The notes under the pieces are model-generated. The model was given only the letters and a program-made list of their open reading frames with translations. It was not told the origin of the DNA and did no database searches. 64,000 bases of DNA. It comes from Streptomyces sp. Sge12. GTDB lineage: Bacteria > Actinomycetota > Actinomycetes > Streptomycetales > Streptomycetaceae. Every line of letters begins with the position of its first letter. Positions within the stretch are counted from its first letter, which is position 1. The stretch lies in contig NZ_CP020555.1 of assembly GCF_002080455.1 (NCBI RefSeq), positions 5,926,501-5,990,500 on the forward strand, in the 5' to 3' direction. Shown piece by piece: positions 24,798 to 33,251 of this stretch. The translations under genes were made by a program, and so were the position numbers.

Positions 24798-24828
24798 GAG
24801 CGCCCTCCCGAGGCCGGGGAGGGCGCTC
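24798..24828 (+). terminator. Terminator after dapD
   Basis: A perfect 12-bp stem GAGCGCCCTCCC (24798-24809) with its complement (24817-24828) and a 7-base loop, followed by CTTCGCGTT; 16 bases after the dapD stop. Confidence 0.88.
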
Positions 24829-24897
24829 TTCGCGTTCTCGCGTTCTCCGGGCGGGGTCTGCGGGCCTGCGGGGCCTGGCGGAGGGCCGGGCGGGGGG

Positions 24898-25152
24898 TCA
24901 GTTCAGGGGGATCGTGCGGACCAGGCCCGCGAAGGCCTGCTTCTCCGCCTCCGTCAGCTCCACCGACTCCATCGGGTGCCCGGCGGAGCCGCGCTGGGCC
25001 GGGATCATCGGCAGGCCCTCGGCGGCCGCGGGCTCCGGCTGCTGGAAGCGGCTGTCCCACAGCATGTGGCCGAGGCCGGTCACCCAGACGATCGCGGCCA
25101 CGAGCAGGACGGCGAGGCCGATTTCCTGGGCGAGGGAGATGGAGGGGAACAC
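24898..25152 (-). CDS. Small single-pass membrane protein, hypothetical
   Basis: 84 residues. An N-terminal hydrophobic segment (EIGLAVLLVAAIVWVTGLGH) is followed by a soluble tail with QPEPAAAEGLPMIPAQRG and AEKQAFAGLVRTIPL. GTG 25152 follows a strong GGAGGA site. Function unknown. The coding probability rests on the good ribosome site, the sensible membrane topology and location downstream of a terminator, not on any known family. Confidence 0.65.
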   Translation of the reverse strand: MFPSISLAQEIGLAVLLVAAIVWVTGLGHMLWDSRFQQPEPAAAEGLPMIPAQRGSAGHPMESVELTEAEKQAFAGLVRTIPLN

Positions 25153-25296
25153 GAGGATCCTCCGGAGTGCGGTCGGTACGAACCGGTAGCAAGATCGGGC
25201 GTGGAAATACTCAACACCACAACCGGGCGATTCGGTAGGGATGTGTCGAGCGTCACGCCAGGGCCGAAAGTCCCCACCTTGCCCCGGAAAGGCCCG

Positions 25297-25782
25297 TTAC
25301 GGTGCCAGGTGCAGCTTGAAGCCCTCGTGGCTGCGGGCGAAGCCCAGCCGCTCGTAGAACCGGTGCGCGGCCGTCCGCCGCTTGCTGCTGGTCAGCTGGA
25401 CCAGGCCGCAGCCGCGCTCGCGGGCCCGCTCGGCGGCTCGCCGCATCAGCTCGGCGCCGAGTCCGGCGCCCCGCCGGTCCGCGCGGATCCGTACCGCTTC
25501 CACCAGCGCCCGCTCCAGCCCGTTCTGGCCCAGGCCCGGGATGTACGTCAGCTGGAGGCAGCCGAGTACGACCCCGCCGGCGCGGGCGGGGTCGCCGTCG
25601 GGGTCGTGGGCGTCGTCCGTGAGGACCAGCATCTCGTTGCGCGGGTCCGCCGCAATCGCGGCGAAGGCACGCTCGTGCGCCTCGCCCACCACGATCGAAG
25701 CCGGGTCGAGGACCGATTCCTCGTCCGCGAGCAGGGCGAGTACGGCGGGCAGGTCCTGGCGCGTGGCCTCACGGAAGATCAT
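25297..25782 (-). CDS. GNAT-family N-acetyltransferase
   Basis: 161 residues with the complete GNAT fold: N-terminal strand/helix (MIFREATRQDLPAVLALLAD), central beta4 (VVLGCLQLTYIPGL), acetyl-CoA loop IRADRRGAGLGAELMRRAAERARERGC (Q/RxxGxG as RRGAGLG), and the C-terminal HRFYERLGFARSHEGFKL typical of PhnO-like acetyltransferases. ATG 25782; the frame stays open upstream but that part overlaps the nuclease gene antisensibly out of frame. Substrate unknown. It starts 71 bases downstream of the nuclease stop on the same strand. Confidence 0.93.
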   Translation of the reverse strand: MIFREATRQDLPAVLALLADEESVLDPASIVVGEAHERAFAAIAADPRNEMLVLTDDAHDPDGDPARAGGVVLGCLQLTYIPGLGQNGLERALVEAVRIRADRRGAGLGAELMRRAAERARERGCGLVQLTSSKRRTAAHRFYERLGFARSHEGFKLHLAP

Positions 25783-25853
25783 GGCCGAAAGTGTGGCAGG
25801 GGGGCCCGGCGCGAACGGCGGCCGGACCCCCTGCGGCTTCGAGCCCGCGGGTG

Positions 25854-27695
25854 TTACGGGCGGAAGCGGATCACCTGCGGGTCGTGGTCGCTGTTCTGCG
25901 CCGCGAACTCCGCGTTGATGTGCACGCTGTCGTACGTGAACTTCTTGATCGCCGGGCTGGTCAGGATCTGGTCCAGGACCTGCGCGTTGCCCTGGTAGAC
26001 GTACGAGTACCGCTCCGCCTTCGGCAGCGACTTGATCGCCGGGTACAGCGCGCCGCCGTCCGCCAGCGCGTCCGTCGTCGCCGAGAACTCGAAGTCGTTG
26101 ATGTCGCCGAGGACCAGGACGTTGGCGTTCTTGTCCTCCGCCAGGATCTGCTTCACGAAGCCGTTCACGGCCTGCGCCTGCTGCAGTCGCTTGGCCTCCG
26201 AGGAGCGGACCGGCGGCTGGTGGTGCGAGGTCAGGCCCTCGTCGCCGCCCTTGGAACCGAAGTGGTTGGCGATCACGAAGACCGTCTTGCCGCGGAAGAC
26301 GAACTCGCCGGCCAGCGGCTTGCGGCTGTCCGCCCACGCCGGGTTGGCGGGGTCGACACGGCCGGGGGAGTGGGTCAGGGCGGCCTTGCCGTTCACCTTG
26401 GCCACGCCGGTCGCGGTGACCGCGTCACCCGGGGCGCGCTCGGTGAAGGAGACCCGCGCCGGGTTGTAGAGGAACACCTGGCGGATGTTGCCGCCGGGCT
26501 CGCCGCCGTCCTTCTTGTCCTCCGGGTTGACGGTCCGCCACTGGTAGGCGGGGCCGCCGGCGGCCGAGATGGCCGCGGTGAACTTGGCGAGGGTCTGCTC
26601 GGCCGAGACGGTGCCGTCGTTCTTGGCGCCGTTGTCGTCCTGGATCTCCTCCAGGGCGAGGATGTCGGGGGCGGCCAGGTTCTCGACGACGGCCTTCGCC
26701 AGCGCGTCGAACTTCTCCTGCGGGTCGGTCGGGTCGAGGTTCTCCACGTTGTACGTGGCCACCGCGAGCTCCTGCTCGACCTGCGGCTTGGTCTTCTCGG
26801 GGGCGAGGGTGCCCGCCTTTACGGTGCCGAGGGTGCGGGCCACCAGCGTGTAGCCGCCGAACTGGTTGAAGTCCAGCGGGCCTTCGGTGGTGCCGGTCAG
26901 CTTGTCGCCGACGTTGGCCACCGGGAAGGGCTGCTGCGCGATGGGCGCGAGCTGCTGGATCTGGAGGCGGCCGGTGTTCTGGGACTCGTAGGAGCCGTAG
27001 ATGGTGCCACCGCGCTTGGCGGTGTTCTCCCAGCCCTTCACCGTGACCCACAGCTCCGAGTACGGGTCGGTGGCGCCGACCACGCGGGAGGTGCCGATCT
27101 TGACGTTCATGCCCTCCAGCGACTCGTAGAGGTCGAGGGCGTAGCGCGAGGGCTCCAGCGCCAGACCGTTGATGCTGCCGGCGGCGGCCGGGTCGCCGGC
27201 CGGGGCGTACTCGGCGGGCACCGTGTACTCGTTGATCGCGGTGGCCTCGGGCAGCGCGTTGCCGGAGGAGACCACGGTCACGGTCGGCTTGGAGATCTGG
27301 GTGACCGACTGGTTGCCGGAGGCCAGACCGCCGGGGATGTACTCGCCGACGGTGCCGGAGACCTTGACCGCGTCGCCCGCGGCGACGGTCGGGACCGAGT
27401 TGGTGAAGACGAAGACGCCCTCGCTGGTGGCGTCGTTGTCGTCGGCGTCCGGGTCCTGGATCCAGAAGCCGCGCGAGCCGTACGTACGCACGCCCGTCAC
27501 GATGCCCTCGACGTCCGTGACCTGCTTGCCGTTGAGCGGGGATATCCGGGTGGTGCCCTGAATGTCGTGGATGCGTATCGGATCGGCGGACACGGCGCCT
27601 TCGGCCGCGTCGGCGGAGCCCGCGAGCAGGCCGGTGGCCAGTGCGGTGGCGACGAGGGCCGCGACGGCGGCGGAACGGGGATGCGAGGAGCGCAT
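25854..27695 (-). CDS. Secreted ExeM/NucH-type endonuclease (endonuclease/exonuclease/phosphatase domain)
   Basis: 613 residues with a Sec signal peptide (MRSSHPRSAAVAALVATALA..., cleavage near ADA-AEG, residue 31). Residues 45-170 form an OB-fold/lamin-tail-like ExeM N-domain (VTDVEGIVTGVRTYGSRGFWIQDPD) and residues about 300-610 the EEP nuclease core: LAVATYNVENLDP, LALEEIQDDNG, VIANHFGSKGGDEG, NVLVLGDINDF, and the catalytic pair NSDHDP near the end. Probably degrades extracellular DNA for phosphate and nitrogen. ATG 27695 is chosen over an in-frame upstream start because of the signal peptide. A weak PHO-like repeat lies at 27833-27854. Confidence 0.93.
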   Translation of the reverse strand: MRSSHPRSAAVAALVATALATGLLAGSADAAEGAVSADPIRIHDIQGTTRISPLNGKQVTDVEGIVTGVRTYGSRGFWIQDPDADDNDATSEGVFVFTNSVPTVAAGDAVKVSGTVGEYIPGGLASGNQSVTQISKPTVTVVSSGNALPEATAINEYTVPAEYAPAGDPAAAGSINGLALEPSRYALDLYESLEGMNVKIGTSRVVGATDPYSELWVTVKGWENTAKRGGTIYGSYESQNTGRLQIQQLAPIAQQPFPVANVGDKLTGTTEGPLDFNQFGGYTLVARTLGTVKAGTLAPEKTKPQVEQELAVATYNVENLDPTDPQEKFDALAKAVVENLAAPDILALEEIQDDNGAKNDGTVSAEQTLAKFTAAISAAGGPAYQWRTVNPEDKKDGGEPGGNIRQVFLYNPARVSFTERAPGDAVTATGVAKVNGKAALTHSPGRVDPANPAWADSRKPLAGEFVFRGKTVFVIANHFGSKGGDEGLTSHHQPPVRSSEAKRLQQAQAVNGFVKQILAEDKNANVLVLGDINDFEFSATTDALADGGALYPAIKSLPKAERYSYVYQGNAQVLDQILTSPAIKKFTYDSVHINAEFAAQNSDHDPQVIRFRP

Positions 27696-28084
27696 GGGCA
27701 GGAACTCCGGTGTGGGAGAGGGAAAGGAGGGGGGTGCGGCAGCGGGATCTGCGGCCGACTTACCGCCCCCGATACATCTACGCGCGTCAATTTCCTGTGT
27801 GGCCAGCAAAGTTGTCAAGCCCTCCAGGGAATACGACAGCTGACTGTGGGATGAACCAAAGGGGATGACCCGCCGGGCGCGCCCGAAATGCGTCTACGCT
27901 GGAGCGCCGTACGGAGGCACATCTGTCATCTGCGCCACATCCGCCATGCCCGCACCGCCCGTCATGTCGGCCATGTCATCGAAATCCGGGCGCACCTGAC
28001 GGTCCGGCCGCCGCACGGCCCGTGTCACCAACGCCACACACCGGAACCACCTGTTCCGCCGCGTCCGCGAGGAGAAACCGCCCC
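27696..28084. promoter_or_regulatory. Divergent promoter region, nuclease / 542-aa-type hypothetical
   Basis: 389 bases without a supportable gene. On the minus strand a TTGACA (27811-27816) is a good -35 for the nuclease, and upstream of it lies GTTCATCCCAC followed directly by AGTCAGCTGTC (27833-27854), reminiscent of a degenerate PHO box. The plus-strand side (27890-28080) is rich in CAT/CCGCC low-complexity sequence and shows no clear promoter. Confidence 0.4.
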
Positions 28085-29650
28085 ATGTCCGCAGACTCGC
28101 ACCCCACGCTGCCGCCGGTACGGCTGCACTCCGATGCGGAGCTGGCCCGCGACGCCCTCGGCGCCCCGCTGTTCGCGCGCGCCGTACGGCTCGCCCGCTG
28201 GGCCGGACCCGGCACCCGCGTCGGGGTCGGCGGAGAGCTCGCCGCCGACCAGCTGCCCGAGGCCGCCGCGGTGCTCGGCCTGGACGCCGACGACGCGGAC
28301 TCGGCCGGGTGCGCGAGCCAGGCCTGGCGCGTGGCCGTGGACACCGGACTGGTGGACGTGACCGAGCCGGAGGACGACGGCGGCGAGAGCGGCGCGGAGG
28401 GCGCGGAGGGCATGGAGGGCGTGGAGGGCGCGGAGGGCGCGGAGGGCGCGGAGGGGCGGTTCGGGACGGCCGCGCCCGGCGAGGACCTTGCGCTCGTGAC
28501 GAGCGGCGCGCCCGGCGACGTGCTCGACCTCTGGCTGGCGGCCCTGGACACCGTGCTCGCCGACGCGGCCGTGCCCGACCTGGACGACCTCGTCGACGCG
28601 CTGGACGCGGGCGGCGAGATCGACTTCGACCGGCTGGACTGGAACCCGGGGCGCGAGGCGGACTTCCTCGACGGGGTCCTCGCCAACCTCTACCTGCTCA
28701 CCGTCACGGAGGGCGGCGCAGCGGACGGGCCGATTCCGCTGCCGGTGCTCGCCGCGTCGATGGTCGTGCCCGATGACATGGGCGAACCGACCGACGCCGT
28801 GCTGGAGCAGGTCTCGGACGCGATGATGCGCCTCGACGACCAGTTCCGGCAGCTGGAGCCGATCGGACTCGTGCAGTTCCGGCCCGTGGACGAGGAGCTG
28901 ATGGCCGAGGCCGACGGCCCCCTCGACGCGGAGACCGGCGGCGGTGCGGGCAGTACGGGCGGTGCCGGCGAGGCGGACGACGAAGACGTCTCCCGGTACG
29001 GGATGGTCCGCCTGACCCCGCTCGGCCTGTACGGGATCAGGGCCCGCATGCTGGAGGCCGGGGTGGACGCCCCCGCCGTCGGCGAACTGGCCGAGAAGGG
29101 CGCCGACGTACTGCTCGACGCCGTCTCCCTCTACTCCGAGAACGCCGCCCAGGCCGAGATCGAGCAGTGGCTGGCGGGCCGGGAACAGCCCGCCGCGGCC
29201 GCCGAACTGCTGGCCGCCGCCCGCGGGGACGACGAGGGCGGCCCGCTGCGCCGGCTCCGCTGCCAGCAGGCCCTGGCACCGGCCGGCCCGGAGGCCGAGC
29301 CCGCCGTGCGCTCGGTGCTGGACGACCCGGAGCTGGGCGGGCTCGCCCGGGTCTGGCTGGCGGAGCGCGGGGTGAGCGACGTACCGGCGCCGGACCCGGA
29401 GATGGTGTTCTGGCTGACCGTCGACACGATCGCGGCGCAGCTCGCCGCCGACGGGGAGACGGAGGAGCTGCCGCTCCTGATGGAGACCCTGACCGCCCAT
29501 CACGCGGGGTTCTTCGAGCAGGTGTGGCGGGTGGAGCACCCGTCGACGGCGTACGTCCTGGAGGCGATGGGCCGGCTGCACCCGGACCGCAAGGCGGCGA
29601 AGGAGGCCCGCAAGGCCGCCTTCAAGGCCCGCTCCCGCCGCCCGGCCTAG
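28085..29650 (+). CDS. Large conserved hypothetical protein, paralogue of 59351-60775
   Basis: 521 residues, soluble, acidic, unknown function. The layout is shared with the protein at 59351-60775: an N-terminal segment (ARAVRLARWAG... GLDADDADSAGCASQAWRVAVDTGLVDV), a middle part ending in a helical winged-helix-like stretch VRLTPLGLYGIRARMLEAG, and a C-terminal HEAT-like tail (EIEQWLAGREQPAAAAELLAAARGDD... ARVWLAERGV). A run of nine-base repeats at about 28394-28458 encodes EGA/EGM/EGV units absent from the paralogue. ATG 28085 has GGAG upstream (CGAGGAG). C-terminus is Lys/Arg-rich. Confidence 0.8.
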   Translation: MSADSHPTLPPVRLHSDAELARDALGAPLFARAVRLARWAGPGTRVGVGGELAADQLPEAAAVLGLDADDADSAGCASQAWRVAVDTGLVDVTEPEDDGGESGAEGAEGMEGVEGAEGAEGAEGRFGTAAPGEDLALVTSGAPGDVLDLWLAALDTVLADAAVPDLDDLVDALDAGGEIDFDRLDWNPGREADFLDGVLANLYLLTVTEGGAADGPIPLPVLAASMVVPDDMGEPTDAVLEQVSDAMMRLDDQFRQLEPIGLVQFRPVDEELMAEADGPLDAETGGGAGSTGGAGEADDEDVSRYGMVRLTPLGLYGIRARMLEAGVDAPAVGELAEKGADVLLDAVSLYSENAAQAEIEQWLAGREQPAAAAELLAAARGDDEGGPLRRLRCQQALAPAGPEAEPAVRSVLDDPELGGLARVWLAERGVSDVPAPDPEMVFWLTVDTIAAQLAADGETEELPLLMETLTAHHAGFFEQVWRVEHPSTAYVLEAMGRLHPDRKAAKEARKAAFKARSRRPA

Positions 29651-29662
29651 ACCGTTCCGATC

Positions 29663-29685
29663 CGGGGGCCGTCCTGCGGCCCCCG
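29663..29685 (+). terminator. Hairpin terminator after the hypothetical gene
   Basis: A 9-bp stem (CGGGGGCCG at 29663-29671 pairing with 29677-29685) with loop TCCTG, 13 bases after the stop at 29650. No long T-run follows, as usual in Streptomyces. Confidence 0.75.
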
Positions 29686-29960
29686 CAGTTGCCTTACGGC
29701 CGAACCCCGGAGCTACTGGGCCGTCCCGGTCGGCTCCTGGCTCCGGCGCAGTTCCTTCACCGCCTCTGCCGCGTCCCTGCGGACCCCGGGGGCGGGTGGC
29801 GACTATGCGCCGTTCCTGGGGCCGGAGTTGGCCATTCCGGGGAGGGGCAAGGGGTCGGTTCCTCTTGGTGGGTAGTTCAGCCGCCGTTCACGTGCGGGCG
29901 AGAGCGTGTGCGCCGACGACCGCACGACAGGCGCACCACCTCCCCACCCCTGGAGCCCCG
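29686..29960 (+). promoter_or_regulatory. Upstream region of the PhoX gene with a PHO box
   Basis: No gene is seen here. Two adjacent 11-base units, GTTCAGCCGCC (29875-29885) and GTTCACGTGCG (29886-29896), fit the actinomycete PHO box direct-repeat consensus (GTTCACC-like). They end 64 bases before the ATG at 29961. A PhoP-bound promoter here would switch the phosphatase on at low phosphate. The -10 is not obvious. Confidence 0.75.
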
Positions 29961-31400
29961 ATGCCGCTCAGCCGTAGAGACTTCACCGCTCGCACCGTCA
30001 TCGCCGGCGCGGGAGTCGCGCTCACCGGAACGGTCGGAGCCCTCGCCACCGCCCCCGGTGCCCTCGCCGCCGAGGACGGCACGGACCGCGACGAGCACGG
30101 TCGGCCCTGCGAGCCCGGCTACGGCCCCCTCGTCCCCGACCCGAACGGAATCCTCGCCCTCCCCGCCGGGTTCACGTACCGCGTGATCACCCACAGCGGC
30201 GTCACCAAGCTCGACTCCGGCGAGACCACGCCGTCCAACCACGACGGGACCGCCGCCTTCGAGGGCCACCGCGGAGTCACCCTCCTCGTCAACAATCACG
30301 AGCTCAAGGGCAAGCGCGAGGGCTGGGCCCACCCGGTCCCGCTCACCGAGGGCCTGGTCTACGACCCGGCCGCGGCCGGCGGTTGCACGGTCGTCGAGGT
30401 CCGGCGCGGCGGCGAGGTCGCCGAATGGGTGGGCATCGCCGGTACGTCGACCAACTGCGCGGGCGGCGCCACCCCCTGGGACACCTGGCTGACCTGCGAG
30501 GAGAACTCGGACCTCGCCGGCAAGAACGGCATGACCAAGGACCACGGCTACGTCTTCGAGGTCGACCCGCACGACCGGCGCGCCAACCGCGACCCGCGCC
30601 CCATCAAGGCCTTCGGGCGCTATGACCACGAGGCCGTGGTCATCGACCCGCGCCAGGGCCACGCCTACCTGACCGAGGACGCCTCCGGCCCCAACGGGCT
30701 GCTCTACCGCTGGACCCCGCCCCGCGGCTTCCGCCACGGGCGCGGCAGGCTCCGTACGCTCGCGGCCGACGCCGGTGTGCTCCAGGCGGCCAAGTGCATC
30801 GACAGCTCCGGCCGGTTCGTCGACGACTTCTCGCGCGCCACGAAGATCGGCACCGTGTACGGGGTCGACTGGGTGGACGTCACCGACCGCGACGCCCGGA
30901 CCGTGCCGGTGCGCAAGCAGTTCGCGGACGGGGTGGTGACGCGGGGGCGCAAGCTGGAGGGAATGTGGTGGGCGGACGGCGGCGCGTACTTCGTGTCGTC
31001 CTACGCCCGTGAGGAGAGCCCGGGCGCGGCCCACGACGGCCAGGTCTGGTTCTACGACCCCAAGCGGCGCACGGTCCGGCTCACCGTCCTCATCGGGGTC
31101 AACACCGACCCGTCGGTGGACGGCGGCTACGACGGTCCCGACAACATCACCGTGTCCCCGTACGGCGGTCTGATCATCGCGGAGGACGGGTCGGGCCTGC
31201 AGCACCTGTTCGGCGCGACGGCATCGGGCCGCACCTACCCGCTGGCGCGCAACGAGCTGAACAACGGGTCGGCCGAGGAGCCCGAATACTCCGAATTCAC
31301 GGGTGTCTGCTTCTCCCCGGACGGGCGCACGCTCTACGCCAACATCCAGGACCCGGGCATCATGCTGGCCATCACCGGGCCGTGGCGGCGCGCGCACTGA
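29961..31400 (+). CDS. PhoX-family (DUF839) secreted phosphatase, Tat-exported
   Basis: 479 residues. Tat signal peptide MPLSRRDFTARTVIAGAGVA with twin Arg and cleavage near LAA-EDG (about residue 37). The mature protein has the DUF839/PhoX propeller motifs VTLLVNNHE, TWLTCEENSD, HGYVFEVDP, HEAVVIDPRQGHAYLTED, EGMWWADGGAYFVSS and YDGPDNITVSPYGGLIIAED, which hold metal-binding Glu/Asp residues. PhoX enzymes are Ca/Fe alkaline phosphatases. The PHO box upstream supports phosphate starvation control. Starts after ATG 29961 preceded by GGAG. Matches, from memory, a known PhoP-regulated Streptomyces locus. Confidence 0.93.
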   Translation: MPLSRRDFTARTVIAGAGVALTGTVGALATAPGALAAEDGTDRDEHGRPCEPGYGPLVPDPNGILALPAGFTYRVITHSGVTKLDSGETTPSNHDGTAAFEGHRGVTLLVNNHELKGKREGWAHPVPLTEGLVYDPAAAGGCTVVEVRRGGEVAEWVGIAGTSTNCAGGATPWDTWLTCEENSDLAGKNGMTKDHGYVFEVDPHDRRANRDPRPIKAFGRYDHEAVVIDPRQGHAYLTEDASGPNGLLYRWTPPRGFRHGRGRLRTLAADAGVLQAAKCIDSSGRFVDDFSRATKIGTVYGVDWVDVTDRDARTVPVRKQFADGVVTRGRKLEGMWWADGGAYFVSSYAREESPGAAHDGQVWFYDPKRRTVRLTVLIGVNTDPSVDGGYDGPDNITVSPYGGLIIAEDGSGLQHLFGATASGRTYPLARNELNNGSAEEPEYSEFTGVCFSPDGRTLYANIQDPGIMLAITGPWRRAH

Positions 31401-31458
31401 CGGCGGGGGCCACGGGCCACACCGGTGGGGGCGCCGGCGCCGCTCGGGCGCCCGCGCC

Positions 31459-31635
31459 TCACTGGGCCGGGGAAACGTCCGCGCGGGAGGCCTCGGCCCA
31501 CTCGGCGAGCAGGAACTCGTACGCCTCCGAGGGCCACTCGCCGTCCACCCGAGTCTCCACAAGGTGCCGGATCGCCTCGTTCGCCTCGGCGGCGGACGGG
31601 CGGGCGGGCCCCGCGGGTGTGAAGGTCTTGTGCAT
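31459..31635 (-). CDS. Small conserved hypothetical protein
   Basis: 58 residues (MHKTFTPAGPARPSAAEANE...), a helical, acidic protein with EAIRHLVETRVDGEWPSEAY and LLAEWAEASRADV. No signal or membrane segment. ATG 31635 has GGAGGC a few bases upstream on the minus strand; the frame could start earlier at 31689. It is convergent with the PhoX gene, 58 bases apart. Function unknown. Confidence 0.65.
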   Translation of the reverse strand: MHKTFTPAGPARPSAAEANEAIRHLVETRVDGEWPSEAYEFLLAEWAEASRADVSPAQ

Positions 31636-31739
31636 GCCTCCAAGGCTACGGGCGGGCACTGACAGCCACTCACGGATTACGCGTGGCATCCATCACCCGC
31701 GTATCCGTGGGCCGCGGCCGTATGTGCCCGCCCACCTGC

Positions 31740-33023
31740 TCAGAGGGCCTGCGCGGCGGGCTTGACCATGCCGCGCACTGTGCGCGACTTCACAAACTCG
31801 CCCATGGCTGTCATCTCCCACTCGCCGGAGAACTGCTTGATCAGCTTGGCCATCATCACGCCGGTCTGGGGTTCGGCGCTCGTGAGGTCGAAGCGCACCA
31901 GCTCCTCGCCGCTCGCCGCGTCGATCAGCCGGCAGTAGGCCTTGGCCACCTCCGTGAACTTCTGCCCGGAGAAGGAGTTGACGGTGAAGACCAGGCCGGT
32001 GGCGTCGGCGGGGATCCGGCCGAGGTCGACGACGATCACCTCGTCGTCGCCCGCGCCCTCGCCGGTGAGGTTGTCACCGGAGTGCTTGACGGCGCCGCCG
32101 AGGATGGACAGTTTGCCGAAGTAGCAGCTGTCGATGTGGTTGCGCTGGGGGCCGTACGCGATGACGGAGGCGTCGAGGTCGATGTCCTTGCCGCGGAACG
32201 CGGGCTCCCAGCCGAGGCCCATCTTGACCTGGGAGAGCAGCGGGCGGCCGCCCTTGACCAGCGAGACGGTCTGGTTCTTCTGGAGGCTGACCCGGCCCTT
32301 GTCGAGGTTGATCTTTCCGGAGCCGGGCGCGGCGGCGGCCGGGGGTGTGGCGGGGGCCGCCGGGGCCGGGGCGGCCGGGGCGGGAGCCGCGGGGGTGGTG
32401 GGGCCCCCGAGCCAGGGGGAGGCCGGGTACGAGGCCGGCGCGGCCGGGGGCGCAGGCGGCGCGGGGGGCGCCGGGGCCACCGGAGCCGCGGGAGGGGCCA
32501 CGGCCTGCGGCGGAGCGGGCTCCTCCTCCACGGAGACGCCGAAGTCGGTGGCGATGCCCGCGAGGCCGTTCGCGTACCCCTGGCCGACCGCGCGCACCTT
32601 CCACACGCCACCGCGCAGGTAGATCTCGACGACGACGAGCGCCGTCTCGGTGCCCAGCTGCGGCGGGGTGAAGGCGGCGATCACCGCTCCGCCGTCGGCG
32701 TTGCGCACGGTGGCGGTGGGCTCGATGCCCTGGAAGGTCTGCCCGGCGGCGTCGGGGCTGGCCGTGACCACGATCCGCTCGATGCCCGGGGGCAGCGCGC
32801 CGGTGTCCACGGTGATCGAGTCCGGCGACGCACCGCCGCCGGACCGGTAGCCGACGCCGGGCCCGGTGGGCTGGTTGAAGAAGATGAAGTCGGCGTCGGA
32901 GCGCACCTTGCCGTCCGCCGTGAGGAGCAGGGCCGATACGTCGAGCCGTACCGGCGCAGCCACGTCGACCGTCACGCGGACGGCATTGAGCGGCAGGTTG
33001 GATCCAGGGGTCATAGCGGTCAT
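31740..33023 (-). CDS. TerD-family protein with two TerD-like domains
   Basis: 427 residues. Two TerD/calcium-binding-type beta sandwiches (about 5-165 and 255-425) flank a Pro/Ala-rich linker of about 75 residues (PAPPQAVAPPAAPVAPAP...). Domain 1 has DADFIFFNQPTGPGVGYR and domain 2 has GWEPAFRGKDIDLDASVIAY and GEGAGDDEVIVVDLGRIP. TerD proteins belong to the widespread tellurite/stress gene set and bind Ca2+; the actual role is unclear. ATG 33023 is used; ATG 33014 is equally possible. Stands alone, with no terB/C/E neighbours. Confidence 0.88.
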   Translation of the reverse strand: MTAMTPGSNLPLNAVRVTVDVAAPVRLDVSALLLTADGKVRSDADFIFFNQPTGPGVGYRSGGGASPDSITVDTGALPPGIERIVVTASPDAAGQTFQGIEPTATVRNADGGAVIAAFTPPQLGTETALVVVEIYLRGGVWKVRAVGQGYANGLAGIATDFGVSVEEEPAPPQAVAPPAAPVAPAPPAPPAPPAAPASYPASPWLGGPTTPAAPAPAAPAPAAPATPPAAAAPGSGKINLDKGRVSLQKNQTVSLVKGGRPLLSQVKMGLGWEPAFRGKDIDLDASVIAYGPQRNHIDSCYFGKLSILGGAVKHSGDNLTGEGAGDDEVIVVDLGRIPADATGLVFTVNSFSGQKFTEVAKAYCRLIDAASGEELVRFDLTSAEPQTGVMMAKLIKQFSGEWEMTAMGEFVKSRTVRGMVKPAAQAL

Positions 33024-33251
33024 GCCCGGAGAACGACCGGAGGTGCTTTGCCGTTCCCTTACCCTCGCGGGATATTTCGGTAGGTTTCAGCGCTGATCGC
33101 TCGGTCGGTCACGCCGGTGGGCCCGGGGTTTCCGGTGCCCCGGCGGGCGGCGGGCACCTGCCGGGGCCGTCTGCTGGGACCCTCCGCCGGGTCAGCGGGT
33201 CATCTGCTCACCTGGTCACTGCAACGCCGGGACGCCGGGACGCCGGGCCGT

